Origin: an uncultured Opitutia bacterium
GTDB lineage: Bacteria; Verrucomicrobiota; Verrucomicrobiia; Opitutales; Opitutaceae
Reading direction: 5' to 3'
DNA length: 49,429 nt
NCBI GenBank assembly: GCA_903820035.1
Contig: CAIJFT010000075.1
Location: forward strand, 1 to 49,429
Shown here: positions 16,435 to 24,813 of the stretch, one piece after another
Numbering within the stretch: the first letter of the stretch is position 1
How the letters are laid out: every line of letters starts with the position of its first letter
Translations under genes and position numbers: made by a program
The notes under the pieces: generated by a model
Database searches by the model: none
What the model saw: only the letters and a program-made list of their open reading frames with translations
What the model was told of the DNA's origin: nothing

Positions 16435-19400
16435 GCCCTTCCAGGCTGTTCATCCTTCGTCCGGTCGCGACTAGCCTCTTGATGGTCGCGCTGCTGCTGT
16501 CGGGCCTGATGGCCTACCGGCTGCTTCCGGTGTCCGCGCTCCCGCAGGTGGATTTCCCGACGATCCAGATCTTCACCTTCTACCCGGGCGCCAGTCCCAC
16601 GGTCACGGCGAGCGCGATCACTGCTCCGCTCGAGCGTCGCTTCGGTCAGATCCCCGGCGTGAACCAGATGTCGTCCGCCAGCTCCGGCGGCGCGTCGGTC
16701 ATCACCCTCCAGTTCTCCCTCGAAGTCTCGCTCGGCGTCGCCGAGCAGGAGGTTCAGGCCGCGATCAACGCCGCCCAAAATCTCCTGCCCAACGACCTGC
16801 CGGTGCCTCCGGTTTATCGTAAGGTCAACCCGGCCGACACTCCGATCATGACGCTCGCCGTCACCTCGGGCAGCCTGCCGCTGCCGCAGGTGTACGATCT
16901 GGTCGATACCCGCATCGCCCAGAAGCTCGCTCAGATCCCCGGCGTCGGCATGGTCAGCCTCGCCGGCGGTCAGCGCCCCGCCGTGCGCGTGCAAATCAAT
17001 CCCGGTGAACTCGCCCAGCGCGGACTGAGCCTCGCCGAAATTCGCACCGCGATCAGCGCGGCCAGCGTCAACGCCCCCAAGGGCAGCTTCGACGGGCCGC
17101 TGCGGACCGTGCTCATGGATGCGAACGACCAGATCCGGTCCGTCGACGAGTATCGCAACCTCATCATCGCCTGGCGCGGCGGGGCCCCGCTGCGGCTTGG
17201 TGATGTCGCCAAGGTCGAGAACGCGGCCGAGGACCGCCGGCTCGCCGCGTGGGCCGACCGCCTGCCGGCCGTGCTGATCAATATCCAGCGCCAACCCGGC
17301 GCCAATGTCATCGAAGTCGTCGACCGCGTGCAGGCCCTGTTGCCGCAGTTGTCCGCCTCGCTGCCGGCCGCGGCGGAACTCGCGGTGTTGACCGACCGCA
17401 CCCAAAGCATCCGTGCCTCGGTCCGTTCGGTGCAGCATGAACTCTTCTTCGCGGTCGCGCTCGTCGTGCTCGTGACGTTCCTCTTCCTGCGCAATTTCGC
17501 GGCGACGATCATTCCGTCGATTGCGGTACCCTTGTCCCTCGTCGGCACCTTTGGCGTGATGTACCTCGCGGGTTTTTCGCTCAACATCCTCACGCTGATG
17601 GCGCTGACGATCGCGACGGGCTTCGTGGTCGACGACGCGATCGTGATGCTGGAAAATATCGCCCGCTTCCGCGAGCAGGGTTATTCGCCGATGGACGCGG
17701 CGCTCAAGGGCGCGTCGCAGATCGGTTTCACGCTCGTGTCGCTGACGCTTTCACTCATCGCGGTGCTGATCCCGCTCCTGTTCATGGGTGATGTCGTGGG
17801 CCGGCTCTTCCACGAGTTCGCCATCACGCTTGCGGTTTCAATTCTGATTTCCCTTGTCGTGTCGCTCACACTGACCCCGATGATGTGTGCGCGCATGCTC
17901 AAGGACGGTCACGCGCACGCGGAATCGGCCCCGGGCTTCCTCGATGCGATCATCGCGCGCTACGGCCGCTGGCTGGACTGGGTGCTCGACCACCAGCCCC
18001 TCACCCTCGGCGTTACGGTCGGCACGCTTGCCTTGACCGTCGGGCTTTATCTGGTCGTGGCCAAGGGCTTTTTCCCGTTGCAGGACAACGCCGCGATCCA
18101 GGCCGTGACCGAGGCCCCGCAGTCGATTTCGTTCGCCGCGATGGCTGAGCGGCAGCAGGCCCTCGCCGCCAAAATCCTCGAGGAGCCGACGGTGGCCAGC
18201 GTGTCGTCGTTCATTGGCGTCGACGGTACGAACTCCACCCTCAACAGCGGGCGCATGCTCATCAACCTGAAGCCGCACGGCGAGCGCAGTGATTCCGCGA
18301 TGAGGATCATCGAGCGGCTCCGGACGAAGTCGCGCGAGGTTGAAGGGATTTCACTCTTCCTGCAGCCGGTGCAGGAACTGACGATCGAGGACCGCGTGAG
18401 CCGCACGCAATTCCAGTTCACCCTGACGTGTCCGGACGAGGCCCAGCTCGACGAGTGGGCGCCGCAGTTCGTGAGCCACCTTCAGCAGTTGCCCCAACTT
18501 TCCGACGTCGCGAGCGACCGGCAGAATCAGGGCCTGCAGGCGTTTCTGGAGATCGACCGCGACGCGGCCAGCCGGCTCGGCGTGAACGTCTCCGACATCG
18601 ACGACGCGCTCTATAGTGCATTTGGCCAGCGCCAGGTTTCGACGCTTTTCACCCACACGAGCCAGTACCGGGTCGTGCTTGAAGTGGATCCCAAGCAGTC
18701 GCAGGGACCGGCGGCGCTGATGGGTATTTTCGTCCGGACCCGCAGCGGCAAGCCGGTGCCGCTGGCCAGTGTGGCGCGGGTCAGTGAGCGTTCGACCACG
18801 CTGCTGATCAACCATGTCGGCCAGTTCCCCGCGATCACGATCTCGTTCAACCTCGGGGCGAAGGCTTCGCTGGGAGACGCGGTGTCGGCGATTGAACGCG
18901 CCGCGGTCGACCTTGAGCTGCCGCCGGCTATCGAAATGCGATTTCAGGGCGCGGCGCACGCGTTTCGGTCGTCGCTCTCGAGCACGCTCTGGCTGGTGTT
19001 CGCGGCGGTGGTGACGATGTACATCGTGCTCGGCATCCTCTACGAGAGCAGCATCCACCCGATTACGATCCTCTCGACCCTGCCGTCGGCGACGGTCGGG
19101 GCGTTGCTCGCGCTGTGGCTCACCGGCCGGCCGCTCGATATGATCGCAATCATAGGGATCATTTTGCTGATCGGCCTCGTGAAGAAGAATGGCATCATGA
19201 TGGTCGACTTCGCCTTGGATGCCTCGCGCAACCAGGGACTTTCGCCGCGCGAGGCGATCCACCAGGCGGCGTTGCTGCGTTTTCGCCCGATCTTGATGAC
19301 GACCCTGGCGGCGCTCTTCGGCGCGTTGCCGCTGATGTTTTCGTCGGGTTCCGGCGCGGAACTCCGCCAGCCCCTCGGCTTGGTGATGGTCGGCGGCCTG

Positions 19401-19535
19401 CTGGTGAGCCAAGTGCTGACGCTCTTCACGACGCCGGTGGTTTACCTCTTCTTCGATCGCCTGGCGCAACGTCCCCAACGGAAGCGGGCGAAGGCCCCGA
19501 CTCCGGTGGCGGGCAAACTTGCGCCGGTGAAATGA
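16431..19535 (+). CDS. RND efflux permease, MdtB-type
   Basis: 1034 residues, the usual length for an HAE1-family proton/drug antiporter. TM1 is near the N-terminus ([20 protein letters not shown]), followed by the first periplasmic porter/docking loop, the TM2-6 block, a second large loop and the TM8-12 block. The proton-relay residues are present: D401-D402 in [12 protein letters not shown] and K919 in [12 protein letters not shown], corresponding to Asp407, Asp408 and Lys940 of AcrB. The protein resembles MdtB/MdtC and is the first of two permeases in this operon. In E. coli the MdtBC pair forms a mixed trimer that exports bile salts, novobiocin and similar compounds. Confidence 0.93.
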   Translation: MSPSRLFILRPVATSLLMVALLLSGLMAYRLLPVSALPQVDFPTIQIFTFYPGASPTVTASAITAPLERRFGQIPGVNQMSSASSGGASVITLQFSLEVSLGVAEQEVQAAINAAQNLLPNDLPVPPVYRKVNPADTPIMTLAVTSGSLPLPQVYDLVDTRIAQKLAQIPGVGMVSLAGGQRPAVRVQINPGELAQRGLSLAEIRTAISAASVNAPKGSFDGPLRTVLMDANDQIRSVDEYRNLIIAWRGGAPLRLGDVAKVENAAEDRRLAAWADRLPAVLINIQRQPGANVIEVVDRVQALLPQLSASLPAAAELAVLTDRTQSIRASVRSVQHELFFAVALVVLVTFLFLRNFAATIIPSIAVPLSLVGTFGVMYLAGFSLNILTLMALTIATGFVVDDAIVMLENIARFREQGYSPMDAALKGASQIGFTLVSLTLSLIAVLIPLLFMGDVVGRLFHEFAITLAVSILISLVVSLTLTPMMCARMLKDGHAHAESAPGFLDAIIARYGRWLDWVLDHQPLTLGVTVGTLALTVGLYLVVAKGFFPLQDNAAIQAVTEAPQSISFAAMAERQQALAAKILEEPTVASVSSFIGVDGTNSTLNSGRMLINLKPHGERSDSAMRIIERLRTKSREVEGISLFLQPVQELTIEDRVSRTQFQFTLTCPDEAQLDEWAPQFVSHLQQLPQLSDVASDRQNQGLQAFLEIDRDAASRLGVNVSDIDDALYSAFGQRQVSTLFTHTSQYRVVLEVDPKQSQGPAALMGIFVRTRSGKPVPLASVARVSERSTTLLINHVGQFPAITISFNLGAKASLGDAVSAIERAAVDLELPPAIEMRFQGAAHAFRSSLSSTLWLVFAAVVTMYIVLGILYESSIHPITILSTLPSATVGALLALWLTGRPLDMIAIIGIILLIGLVKKNGIMMVDFALDASRNQGLSPREAIHQAALLRFRPILMTTLAALFGALPLMFSSGSGAELRQPLGLVMVGGLLVSQVLTLFTTPVVYLFFDRLAQRPQRKRAKAPTPVAGKLAPVK

Positions 19536-19656
19536 CGCCAGCCATGTGGATCTTGCAAACTTCGCTGAGCTGCGCGCGCCAGCGGGTGGGGATGGGCCGG
19601 AGCGCTGGCTTGCGGAGCAGGACCGGCCCCGCGGCCCATTTTCGCCAAGGCGCCGC

Positions 19657-22600
19657 ATGAACCTTTCCAAGCCCTTTATTCGCCGGCCGGTCGCCAGCAG
19701 CCTGATCGCCATCGCGCTCGTACTGGTGGGGGCGTTGGCGTACACGCTTCTCCCCGTCTCGCCGTTGCCGCAGGTGGATTTCCCGTCGATCCGGGTGAGT
19801 GCTTCGCTGCCCGGCGCGAGTCCGGAAACCATGGCCTCCAGCGTGGCGGCTCCCTTGGAGCGCGCGCTCGGTAGCATCGCCGGCGTCTCGGGGATCTACT
19901 CGGAAAGCCGGCAGGGAAGCACGAGTATCACGTTGGAGTTTTCCCTCGGCCGGAATATCGATGCCGCCGCCCGGGATGTGCAGGCCGCAATCAATGCCGC
20001 CCGCGGCCAGTTGCCGTCCGGGATGCCGGGTAATCCCACCTTCCGGAAATCGAATCCATCGCAAGCGCCCGTCATGGCCCTGGCCTTGAGTTCGCCGAAT
20101 CTGGAGGCGGGGGCGCTCTATGACTTCGCCTCCACGATTCTGGCGCAGAAAATTTCCCAGATCAACGGCGTGGGCGAGGTTGCGCTCGGCGGCAGTTCGC
20201 TGCCGGCCGTGCGGGTGCAGCTCAATCCCCACGCCCTGGCCCATAACGGCATCGCGCTCGATGAAGTCCGCCGCGCCATCGGCGCCGCGAACTCCCTGCG
20301 CCCCCGCGGCATGATCGAGGAGGCTGACCGCCAGTGGGAGGTGCAGATCAGCAACCAACTGCGCCGCGCCGAGGAATATCTGCCGCTCGTAATCCGCTAC
20401 CGTGACGGTGCGCCGGTCCGGCTCGGCGACGTCGCCAAGGTCAGTGATTCGGTGGAAGATCGGCACAGCAGCGGCTTTCACAACCGCCGGCCCGCCGTGT
20501 TGCTCAATATCAGCCGCCAACCCGGGGCCAATATCATCGCCACGATCGACGCCATCAACGCCCAGTTGCCGGCCTTGCGCGCGCTGTTGCCGGCCGATGC
20601 CGAACTCGAGCTCGTGATGGACCGCTCGCCGGGCATCCGGGCCACGCTGTATGAATCCCAGAAGACGCTCATGATCGCCGCGGCGCTGGTGATGCTGGTC
20701 GTGTTTCTCTTCCTCGGCAGCCCGCGCGCCGCACTCATTCCCTGCCTTGCGATTCCCGTGTCGGTCATCGGCACCTTCGCAATCATGTACCTTTATGGCT
20801 TCTCGCTGAACAACCTCTCGCTGATGGCGCTGATCGTCGCGGCGGGCCTGGTCGTCGACGACGCGATTGTGGTGCTGGAAAACATCACCCGGCACATCGA
20901 GCGCGGGCTGTCGCCTTACCGCGCCGCCATGAAGGGTTCCGGCGAGGTTGGTTTCACGCTCCTTGCGATGAACCTCTCGCTCATCGCGGTGTTCGTCTCG
21001 ATCCTGTTCATGGGTGGCCTGATCGAGCGGCTGTTCCGCGAGTTCTCGATTACGCTTGCCGCCGCGATGACGGTTTCACTGCTGGTCTCCCTCACGCTCA
21101 CGCCAAGCCTGTGCGCGCGCTGGCTGGCGCGGAAAGAGGAGCAGCCGACGGGGCGCTTCCGCGTGGCGGTCGAACGGACCTTTGATCGGGTGAAGTCGGT
21201 CTATGGCCGCTCGCTCGGCTGGGTGCTGGAGCACGCCACCCTGACACTGATCATCTTCCTCGGTACGATCGCTCTCAACGTCGTGCTCTACATCAAAAGT
21301 CCGAAGGGGTTTCTCCCGCCGCAGGACACGGGACAGGTCTTCGGCTTCGCCCGCGGTGACGACAATTTCTCCTACGAGGTCATGCAACCGAAGATCGAGG
21401 AGTTCCGGCGCCACATCCTCGCGGATCCCGCGGTGCAGGATGTGACCGGCACCAGTGGCGGGACCAGCGGCCTGCAAAATTCCCGCATGGCGATCCGCCT
21501 CAGGCCGCTCGCGGAACGCAAGGTCTCGGCCAACGACGTCGTCAATCGTATCCGCGCCACCGCCCCGGTGGTTCCCGGGGCGAGTCTTTACCTCTACGTG
21601 GCGCAGGATCTTGACTCGCCGCGCATGTCCGACGCCGGGTCTTACGACATGAGCATTATGGCGAGCGAGATGGGCCTCATCCGCCAGTGGATGCCCAAGA
21701 TCTCCGCCGCCATGCAGGACCTGCCGGAACTCACCGACGTCGACACGCCGTCCGACGGCGGCACCCCGCAGGTTTCCCTCAATATCGACCGCGAAGCGGC
21801 GCGCCGCCTCGGCGTCGACATGCAGATGATTTCGCAGGTGCTGAACAGCTCGTTCAGCCAACGGCAGATCGCGACGCTTTACGACCGCCTCAATCAATAC
21901 CGGGTCGTGATGGAGCTTGAGCCGCAGTACATGTCCGACCCGACCGTGTTGGAAAAGGTGCAGGTGATCGCGTCCGATGGCAGCCGCGTGCCGTTGTCGG
22001 CGTTCGCCCGCTACGATTTTTCCCTCGTAAAAGACCGGCTCCGCCACCGCAGCCAGTTTGCCGCGGAGAACATCGGTTTTTCACTCGCGCCCGACGTTTC
22101 CCTTGAAGAGGCCCTCGATGCGATCGATCGCGCGATGGCGAAGATCATGCTGCCGACCGATATCCAGGTGAAACTATCGGGTTCCGCCCAGGGTTTTCAA
22201 AATGCGCTGCAGTCCCAACCCCTTCTGATTCTCGGCGTGCTGGTCGCGGTGTACCTCGTGCTCGGCATCCTTTATGAGAGCCTGATTCACCCGCTGACGA
22301 TCCTCTCGACCCTGCCGTCGGCCGGTCTCGGCGCGCTGCTCGCGCTGCGCTTCACCGGCACGGAGTTCACCCTGATTGCGTTGCTGGGTCTTTTCCTGCT
22401 CATCGGGATCGTGATGAAGAACGCGATCCTGATGATCGACTTTGCGATCGCGACGGAGCGGCGGAGCGCGTGCACCACCCGCGCCGCGATTTTCGAAGCG
22501 GCGCAGTTGCGCCTGCGTCCGATCCTGATGACGAACTGTGCCGCCCTGCTCGGCGCCGTGCCGCTGGTGCTGGCCTCCGGAGAAGGCGTGGAACTCCGCC

Positions 22601-22749
22601 GCCCGCTTGGTCTGGCGATCGTGGGCGGACTCTTTGTGAGCCAGTTGCTCACGCTCTACACCGTGCCGGTTGTTTATCTTTGGCTCGACCGCGTGCGCCT
22701 CCGCTTCCGGCGCGAAAAGCCCGTGGCGCTGCAAACCGTCACGACGTAA
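19657..22749 (+). CDS. RND efflux permease, MdtC-type
   Basis: 1030 residues from the ATG at 19657 (MNLSKPFIRRPVASS), matching the N-terminus of the preceding permease; upstream in-frame codons do not look like RND sequence. Relay residues D401-D402 (VVDDAIVVLENI) and K921 (GIVMKNAILMIDF) are intact. It is closely similar in layout to the permease ending at 19535, including matching motifs [18 protein letters not shown] and [18 protein letters not shown], so the pair arose by duplication. With the MdtA-type adaptor it forms a complete inner-membrane MdtABC-type pump, but no TolC-like channel is encoded nearby. Hairpins at 22795-22835 follow the stop. Confidence 0.93.
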   Translation: MNLSKPFIRRPVASSLIAIALVLVGALAYTLLPVSPLPQVDFPSIRVSASLPGASPETMASSVAAPLERALGSIAGVSGIYSESRQGSTSITLEFSLGRNIDAAARDVQAAINAARGQLPSGMPGNPTFRKSNPSQAPVMALALSSPNLEAGALYDFASTILAQKISQINGVGEVALGGSSLPAVRVQLNPHALAHNGIALDEVRRAIGAANSLRPRGMIEEADRQWEVQISNQLRRAEEYLPLVIRYRDGAPVRLGDVAKVSDSVEDRHSSGFHNRRPAVLLNISRQPGANIIATIDAINAQLPALRALLPADAELELVMDRSPGIRATLYESQKTLMIAAALVMLVVFLFLGSPRAALIPCLAIPVSVIGTFAIMYLYGFSLNNLSLMALIVAAGLVVDDAIVVLENITRHIERGLSPYRAAMKGSGEVGFTLLAMNLSLIAVFVSILFMGGLIERLFREFSITLAAAMTVSLLVSLTLTPSLCARWLARKEEQPTGRFRVAVERTFDRVKSVYGRSLGWVLEHATLTLIIFLGTIALNVVLYIKSPKGFLPPQDTGQVFGFARGDDNFSYEVMQPKIEEFRRHILADPAVQDVTGTSGGTSGLQNSRMAIRLRPLAERKVSANDVVNRIRATAPVVPGASLYLYVAQDLDSPRMSDAGSYDMSIMASEMGLIRQWMPKISAAMQDLPELTDVDTPSDGGTPQVSLNIDREAARRLGVDMQMISQVLNSSFSQRQIATLYDRLNQYRVVMELEPQYMSDPTVLEKVQVIASDGSRVPLSAFARYDFSLVKDRLRHRSQFAAENIGFSLAPDVSLEEALDAIDRAMAKIMLPTDIQVKLSGSAQGFQNALQSQPLLILGVLVAVYLVLGILYESLIHPLTILSTLPSAGLGALLALRFTGTEFTLIALLGLFLLIGIVMKNAILMIDFAIATERRSACTTRAAIFEAAQLRLRPILMTNCAALLGAVPLVLASGEGVELRRPLGLAIVGGLFVSQLLTLYTVPVVYLWLDRVRLRFRREKPVALQTVTT

Positions 22750-22794
22750 CGCGGCCCGAGGGCTGGCGGAGATTAGCCCTCCACTCTCCCGTGG

Positions 22795-22835
22795 GGCCCG
22801 ATGTTCCCATCGGGCCGGAGCGGAACGTCGTTCCG
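22795..22835 (+). terminator. Hairpins after the MdtABC-type operon
   Basis: A perfect 9-bp stem (22795-22803 with 22808-22816, loop TTCC) and a 6-bp stem (22821-22826 with 22830-22835) follow the last permease by 45 bases. The first is strong enough to end or stabilise the long efflux message. No T-run follows. The gap 22750-22903 holds nothing else clear. Confidence 0.5.
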
Positions 22836-22903
22836 ATCGCCAAAGGCTGACGATGGTAGCGGGTTCCACCCTCCGGAGCCGTTTTATCCCCGTGGTCGCT
22901 TCA

Positions 22904-23176
22904 TCACGCGGTGAGCGCGCGGAGCGCGAGTGCCGCCCCGGCATCGCTGGCGAGGACGGTGAACGCCGCCCGGGCGGCGGCGGGCTCACCGCGCAATTCC
23001 ATTTCGTGCAGGGCGGTGTTCAGAATGGACGTCCGTTGTAGCGCCGGCGCGTGCAGGAGCGCGAGGAGTTGACGGCGCAGCGCCGGATCTTCCCGCGCGA
23101 CCAGCAGGAGCGTGGCGATGGCGTCCCGGTGATCCGGGGCGGAAGCCGGTAAGCGTTTGGCGGGTTTGGACCCCAC
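22904..23176 (-). CDS. Small helical protein of unknown function
   Basis: 90 residues from a GTG. The basic N-terminus (KPAKRLP) is followed by predicted helices rich in Ala, Leu and Arg (AIATLLLVAREDPALRRQ, AARAAFTVLAS). There is no signal peptide, membrane segment or cysteine. I do not recognise the family; the helix-pair look is reminiscent of HEAT-type repeats but is too short to call. It starts 32 bases downstream of the DUF2293 gene on the same strand, so the two are probably co-transcribed, which is the main reason to believe it is a gene. Confidence 0.5.
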   Translation of the reverse strand: MGSKPAKRLPASAPDHRDAIATLLLVAREDPALRRQLLALLHAPALQRTSILNTALHEMELRGEPAAARAAFTVLASDAGAALALRALTA

Positions 23177-23208
23177 GGGCAGCGTGCGTTCCGGCGGGGC
23201 GGAGTAGC

Positions 23209-23937
23209 CTAAAAGAGCCGGCCCTGCACTTCAGTCGGGAGGGCGGGAGCGGGCTGATGTTTGCGGAGGGCGGTTTGCAGCGGGCAAAGCGCCGCGTCGA
23301 GGTCGGACCCGGCCCGGTATTGGCGCAGCAGGTGTTGGGACCGTTGGGCCAGCATGCGGCGCACTTCGCGGCGTTGGCCTTTGACGCGCGGAATGACCAT
23401 CGTGTCGTAGCCGGTGGTCTGATGGCGTAGCCAGGCGATCGTCGCGGCTTCGGCGCGTTGCTCGACGGGAATGCGTTCCGTGCGGGCCACGGTGCCGCTG
23501 CCCACTGGCGTGGCGTGGGTGGCGATCAGGGCGGCCAGTTGGTCGGCGGCCGTCGCATACCGGGGATGAAAGCCGAGGAAGGTCCGTACGGCGTCCTGAA
23601 ATTCGCCGACGTAGGCCTGTTCCTCCCGCGCGCGCCGCAGGCGGCCGGCCGCCAACTGGCGCTGGTACGCGGGATCGGCGCGTTCGGTGCCCAACTCCGC
23701 CCGCAGCGCGGCAACGCGCTCGGCCGGGGCCCAGATGCCGCGGGAGAAACGCTTGCGGCCTTTCATTTCCACCATGGTCCAGGTCGGGCCGTCCGCCTTG
23801 ATGCGGCGGCTGAGCGCCGCATCGCCCGGCGGCAGGAGCACCCAGCCCGCCGGCACCGGCTCGAGGGCGGCGTGTTCGTTGATGACGTGGCCCGGAATCG
23901 GGCCGGGGCGCACTTCTCGGGAGGGGAGGGAGCCCAT
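23209..23937 (-). CDS. DUF2293 domain-containing protein
   Basis: 242 residues from the ATG at 23937. The frame stays open to 24033, but that extension would be encoded by the repeat at 23955-24042 and should not be translated. The N-terminal half has a basic segment (VEMKGRKRFSRG) and a helical region. The C-terminal half matches DUF2293: FHPRYATAADQLAALIATHA, VGSGTVARTERIPVE, then the signature IAWLRHQTTGYDTMVIP with RREVRRMLAQRSQHLLRQYR. DUF2293 proteins are cytoplasmic, widespread in actinobacteria and found scattered elsewhere, with no known function; the conserved Arg-His and Tyr-Asp suggest nucleic-acid binding, but that is inference. Confidence 0.75.
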   Translation of the reverse strand: MGSLPSREVRPGPIPGHVINEHAALEPVPAGWVLLPPGDAALSRRIKADGPTWTMVEMKGRKRFSRGIWAPAERVAALRAELGTERADPAYQRQLAAGRLRRAREEQAYVGEFQDAVRTFLGFHPRYATAADQLAALIATHATPVGSGTVARTERIPVEQRAEAATIAWLRHQTTGYDTMVIPRVKGQRREVRRMLAQRSQHLLRQYRAGSDLDAALCPLQTALRKHQPAPALPTEVQGRLF

Positions 23938-23954
23938 CGCAGTGGAAAGATGAA

Positions 23955-24042
23955 AGTTGAAGGTTGAAAAAAAACGGCCGGCGCGCGGGGCCTCGTTCCT
24001 GCTCAAGAACGGCCGGCCCTTTTCAACTTTCAACCTTCAACT
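23955..24042. repeat. Inverted pair of 7-bp (TTCAAC-type) repeats flanking CGGCCGGC motifs
   Basis: Positions 23955-23969 and 24028-24042 are a perfect 15-bp inverted repeat, each arm made of degenerate heptamers AGTTGAA/GGTTGAA. Inside, ACGGCCGGC occurs at 23974-23982 and again at 24009-24017. The element lies just upstream of the DUF2293 start and could form a cruciform or stem-loop. The same heptamer family occurs at 10462-10490. Confidence 0.65.
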
Positions 24043-24131
24043 GGCTCGGCTGCTCGCGCCAAACGTGCTTGGGGCTCAAGCGGGGACCGGAGTGGCCGAT
24101 CTAACGGTTGGGTGGAGCATCGCGCGAAGTG

Positions 24132-24356
24132 ATGCGCCGCCTGCATCTGTCCATGTCGCCTGATCCCATCGTTACGCGTGAGCTGCCGCTGATCCGCAAG
24201 ATCGTCGAAGACGAGACGTGGCTGGAGGGCGAGCGCCGGGGCTGCCCCGTATCCCCGCATGATCCGGTGGTCTGCGAAAACGTTTGCTCCGTCATTCTGC
24301 GCGTCGGCCAACAACTGCGTGACTCGTTGCACGACGCCAGCGCGCTGGTCGCGTGA
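24132..24356 (+). CDS. Small protein of unknown function
   Basis: 74 residues from the ATG at 24132; a second ATG at 24153 would give 67. The core reads TRELPLIRKIVEDETWLEGERRGCPV followed by CENVCSVILRVGQQLRD. Three cysteines and a charged amphipathic helix suggest a compact helical fold, possibly metal- or disulfide-stabilised. The density of charged and aromatic residues and the tight join to the next gene (stop at 24354-24356 overlapping a GTG at 24353) argue that it is real. No function can be given. Confidence 0.6.
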   Translation: MRRLHLSMSPDPIVTRELPLIRKIVEDETWLEGERRGCPVSPHDPVVCENVCSVILRVGQQLRDSLHDASALVA

Positions 24357-24751
24357 AAATTATGAGCGCCCTAACTCCGGGAGCGCTGGCCCTCATCCGG
24401 GTGGTCGGCTGGGTCGCGGCCGCCGGCTGCGCCTCGACCAGCGTGGTGCCGGAGCCCAAGCCGACCGCGCGGTTGATCGTGGAGAATCTCACCGACTATG
24501 TCTGGCACGTGTCCGTCGCGGCGGCCGCCGGCCCGGAGTCCCGCAGCACGGAAATTCCCGCGCGGGGCTTCGGCGAAGTGACCGTGGCCGGCGGCGACTA
24601 CGTGATCGAGCAGGCGGTGCGGTCCGCGGGAGCGGGGGCGGAACTGGCGCGTCGCCTGCCGGCGCGGCTCGAACCGGGGCAAACCTATCAATGGCGTCTC
24701 GGCACGCTGCTCTCCGATCCGGCGGGTGCGTCCCCCCGTGACCCGCCTTAG
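24353..24751 (+). CDS. Putative lipoprotein
   Basis: 132 residues from the GTG at 24353, which overlaps the previous stop (GTGA); an ATG at 24362 is the alternative. The N-terminal hydrophobic segment ends in a lipobox-like VAAAGC with the cysteine near residue 26, followed by Ala-Ser-Thr, so lipid attachment is likely. The mature part is beta-rich (ARLIVENLTDYVWHVSVAA, EVTVAGGDYVIEQAV, LEPGQTYQWRLGTLL), like a small Ig-type or transthyretin-type sandwich. No family is recognised. Its place between two unassigned genes suggests a shared envelope role with the large protein that follows. Confidence 0.55.
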   Translation: MKIMSALTPGALALIRVVGWVAAAGCASTSVVPEPKPTARLIVENLTDYVWHVSVAAAAGPESRSTEIPARGFGEVTVAGGDYVIEQAVRSAGAGAELARRLPARLEPGQTYQWRLGTLLSDPAGASPRDPP

Positions 24752-24813
24752 CGGGGCCGCCGCGTCATGAATGTGGATACCATTCGGGACCGGTGGTCGG
24801 CCCCCCCGCGGCC

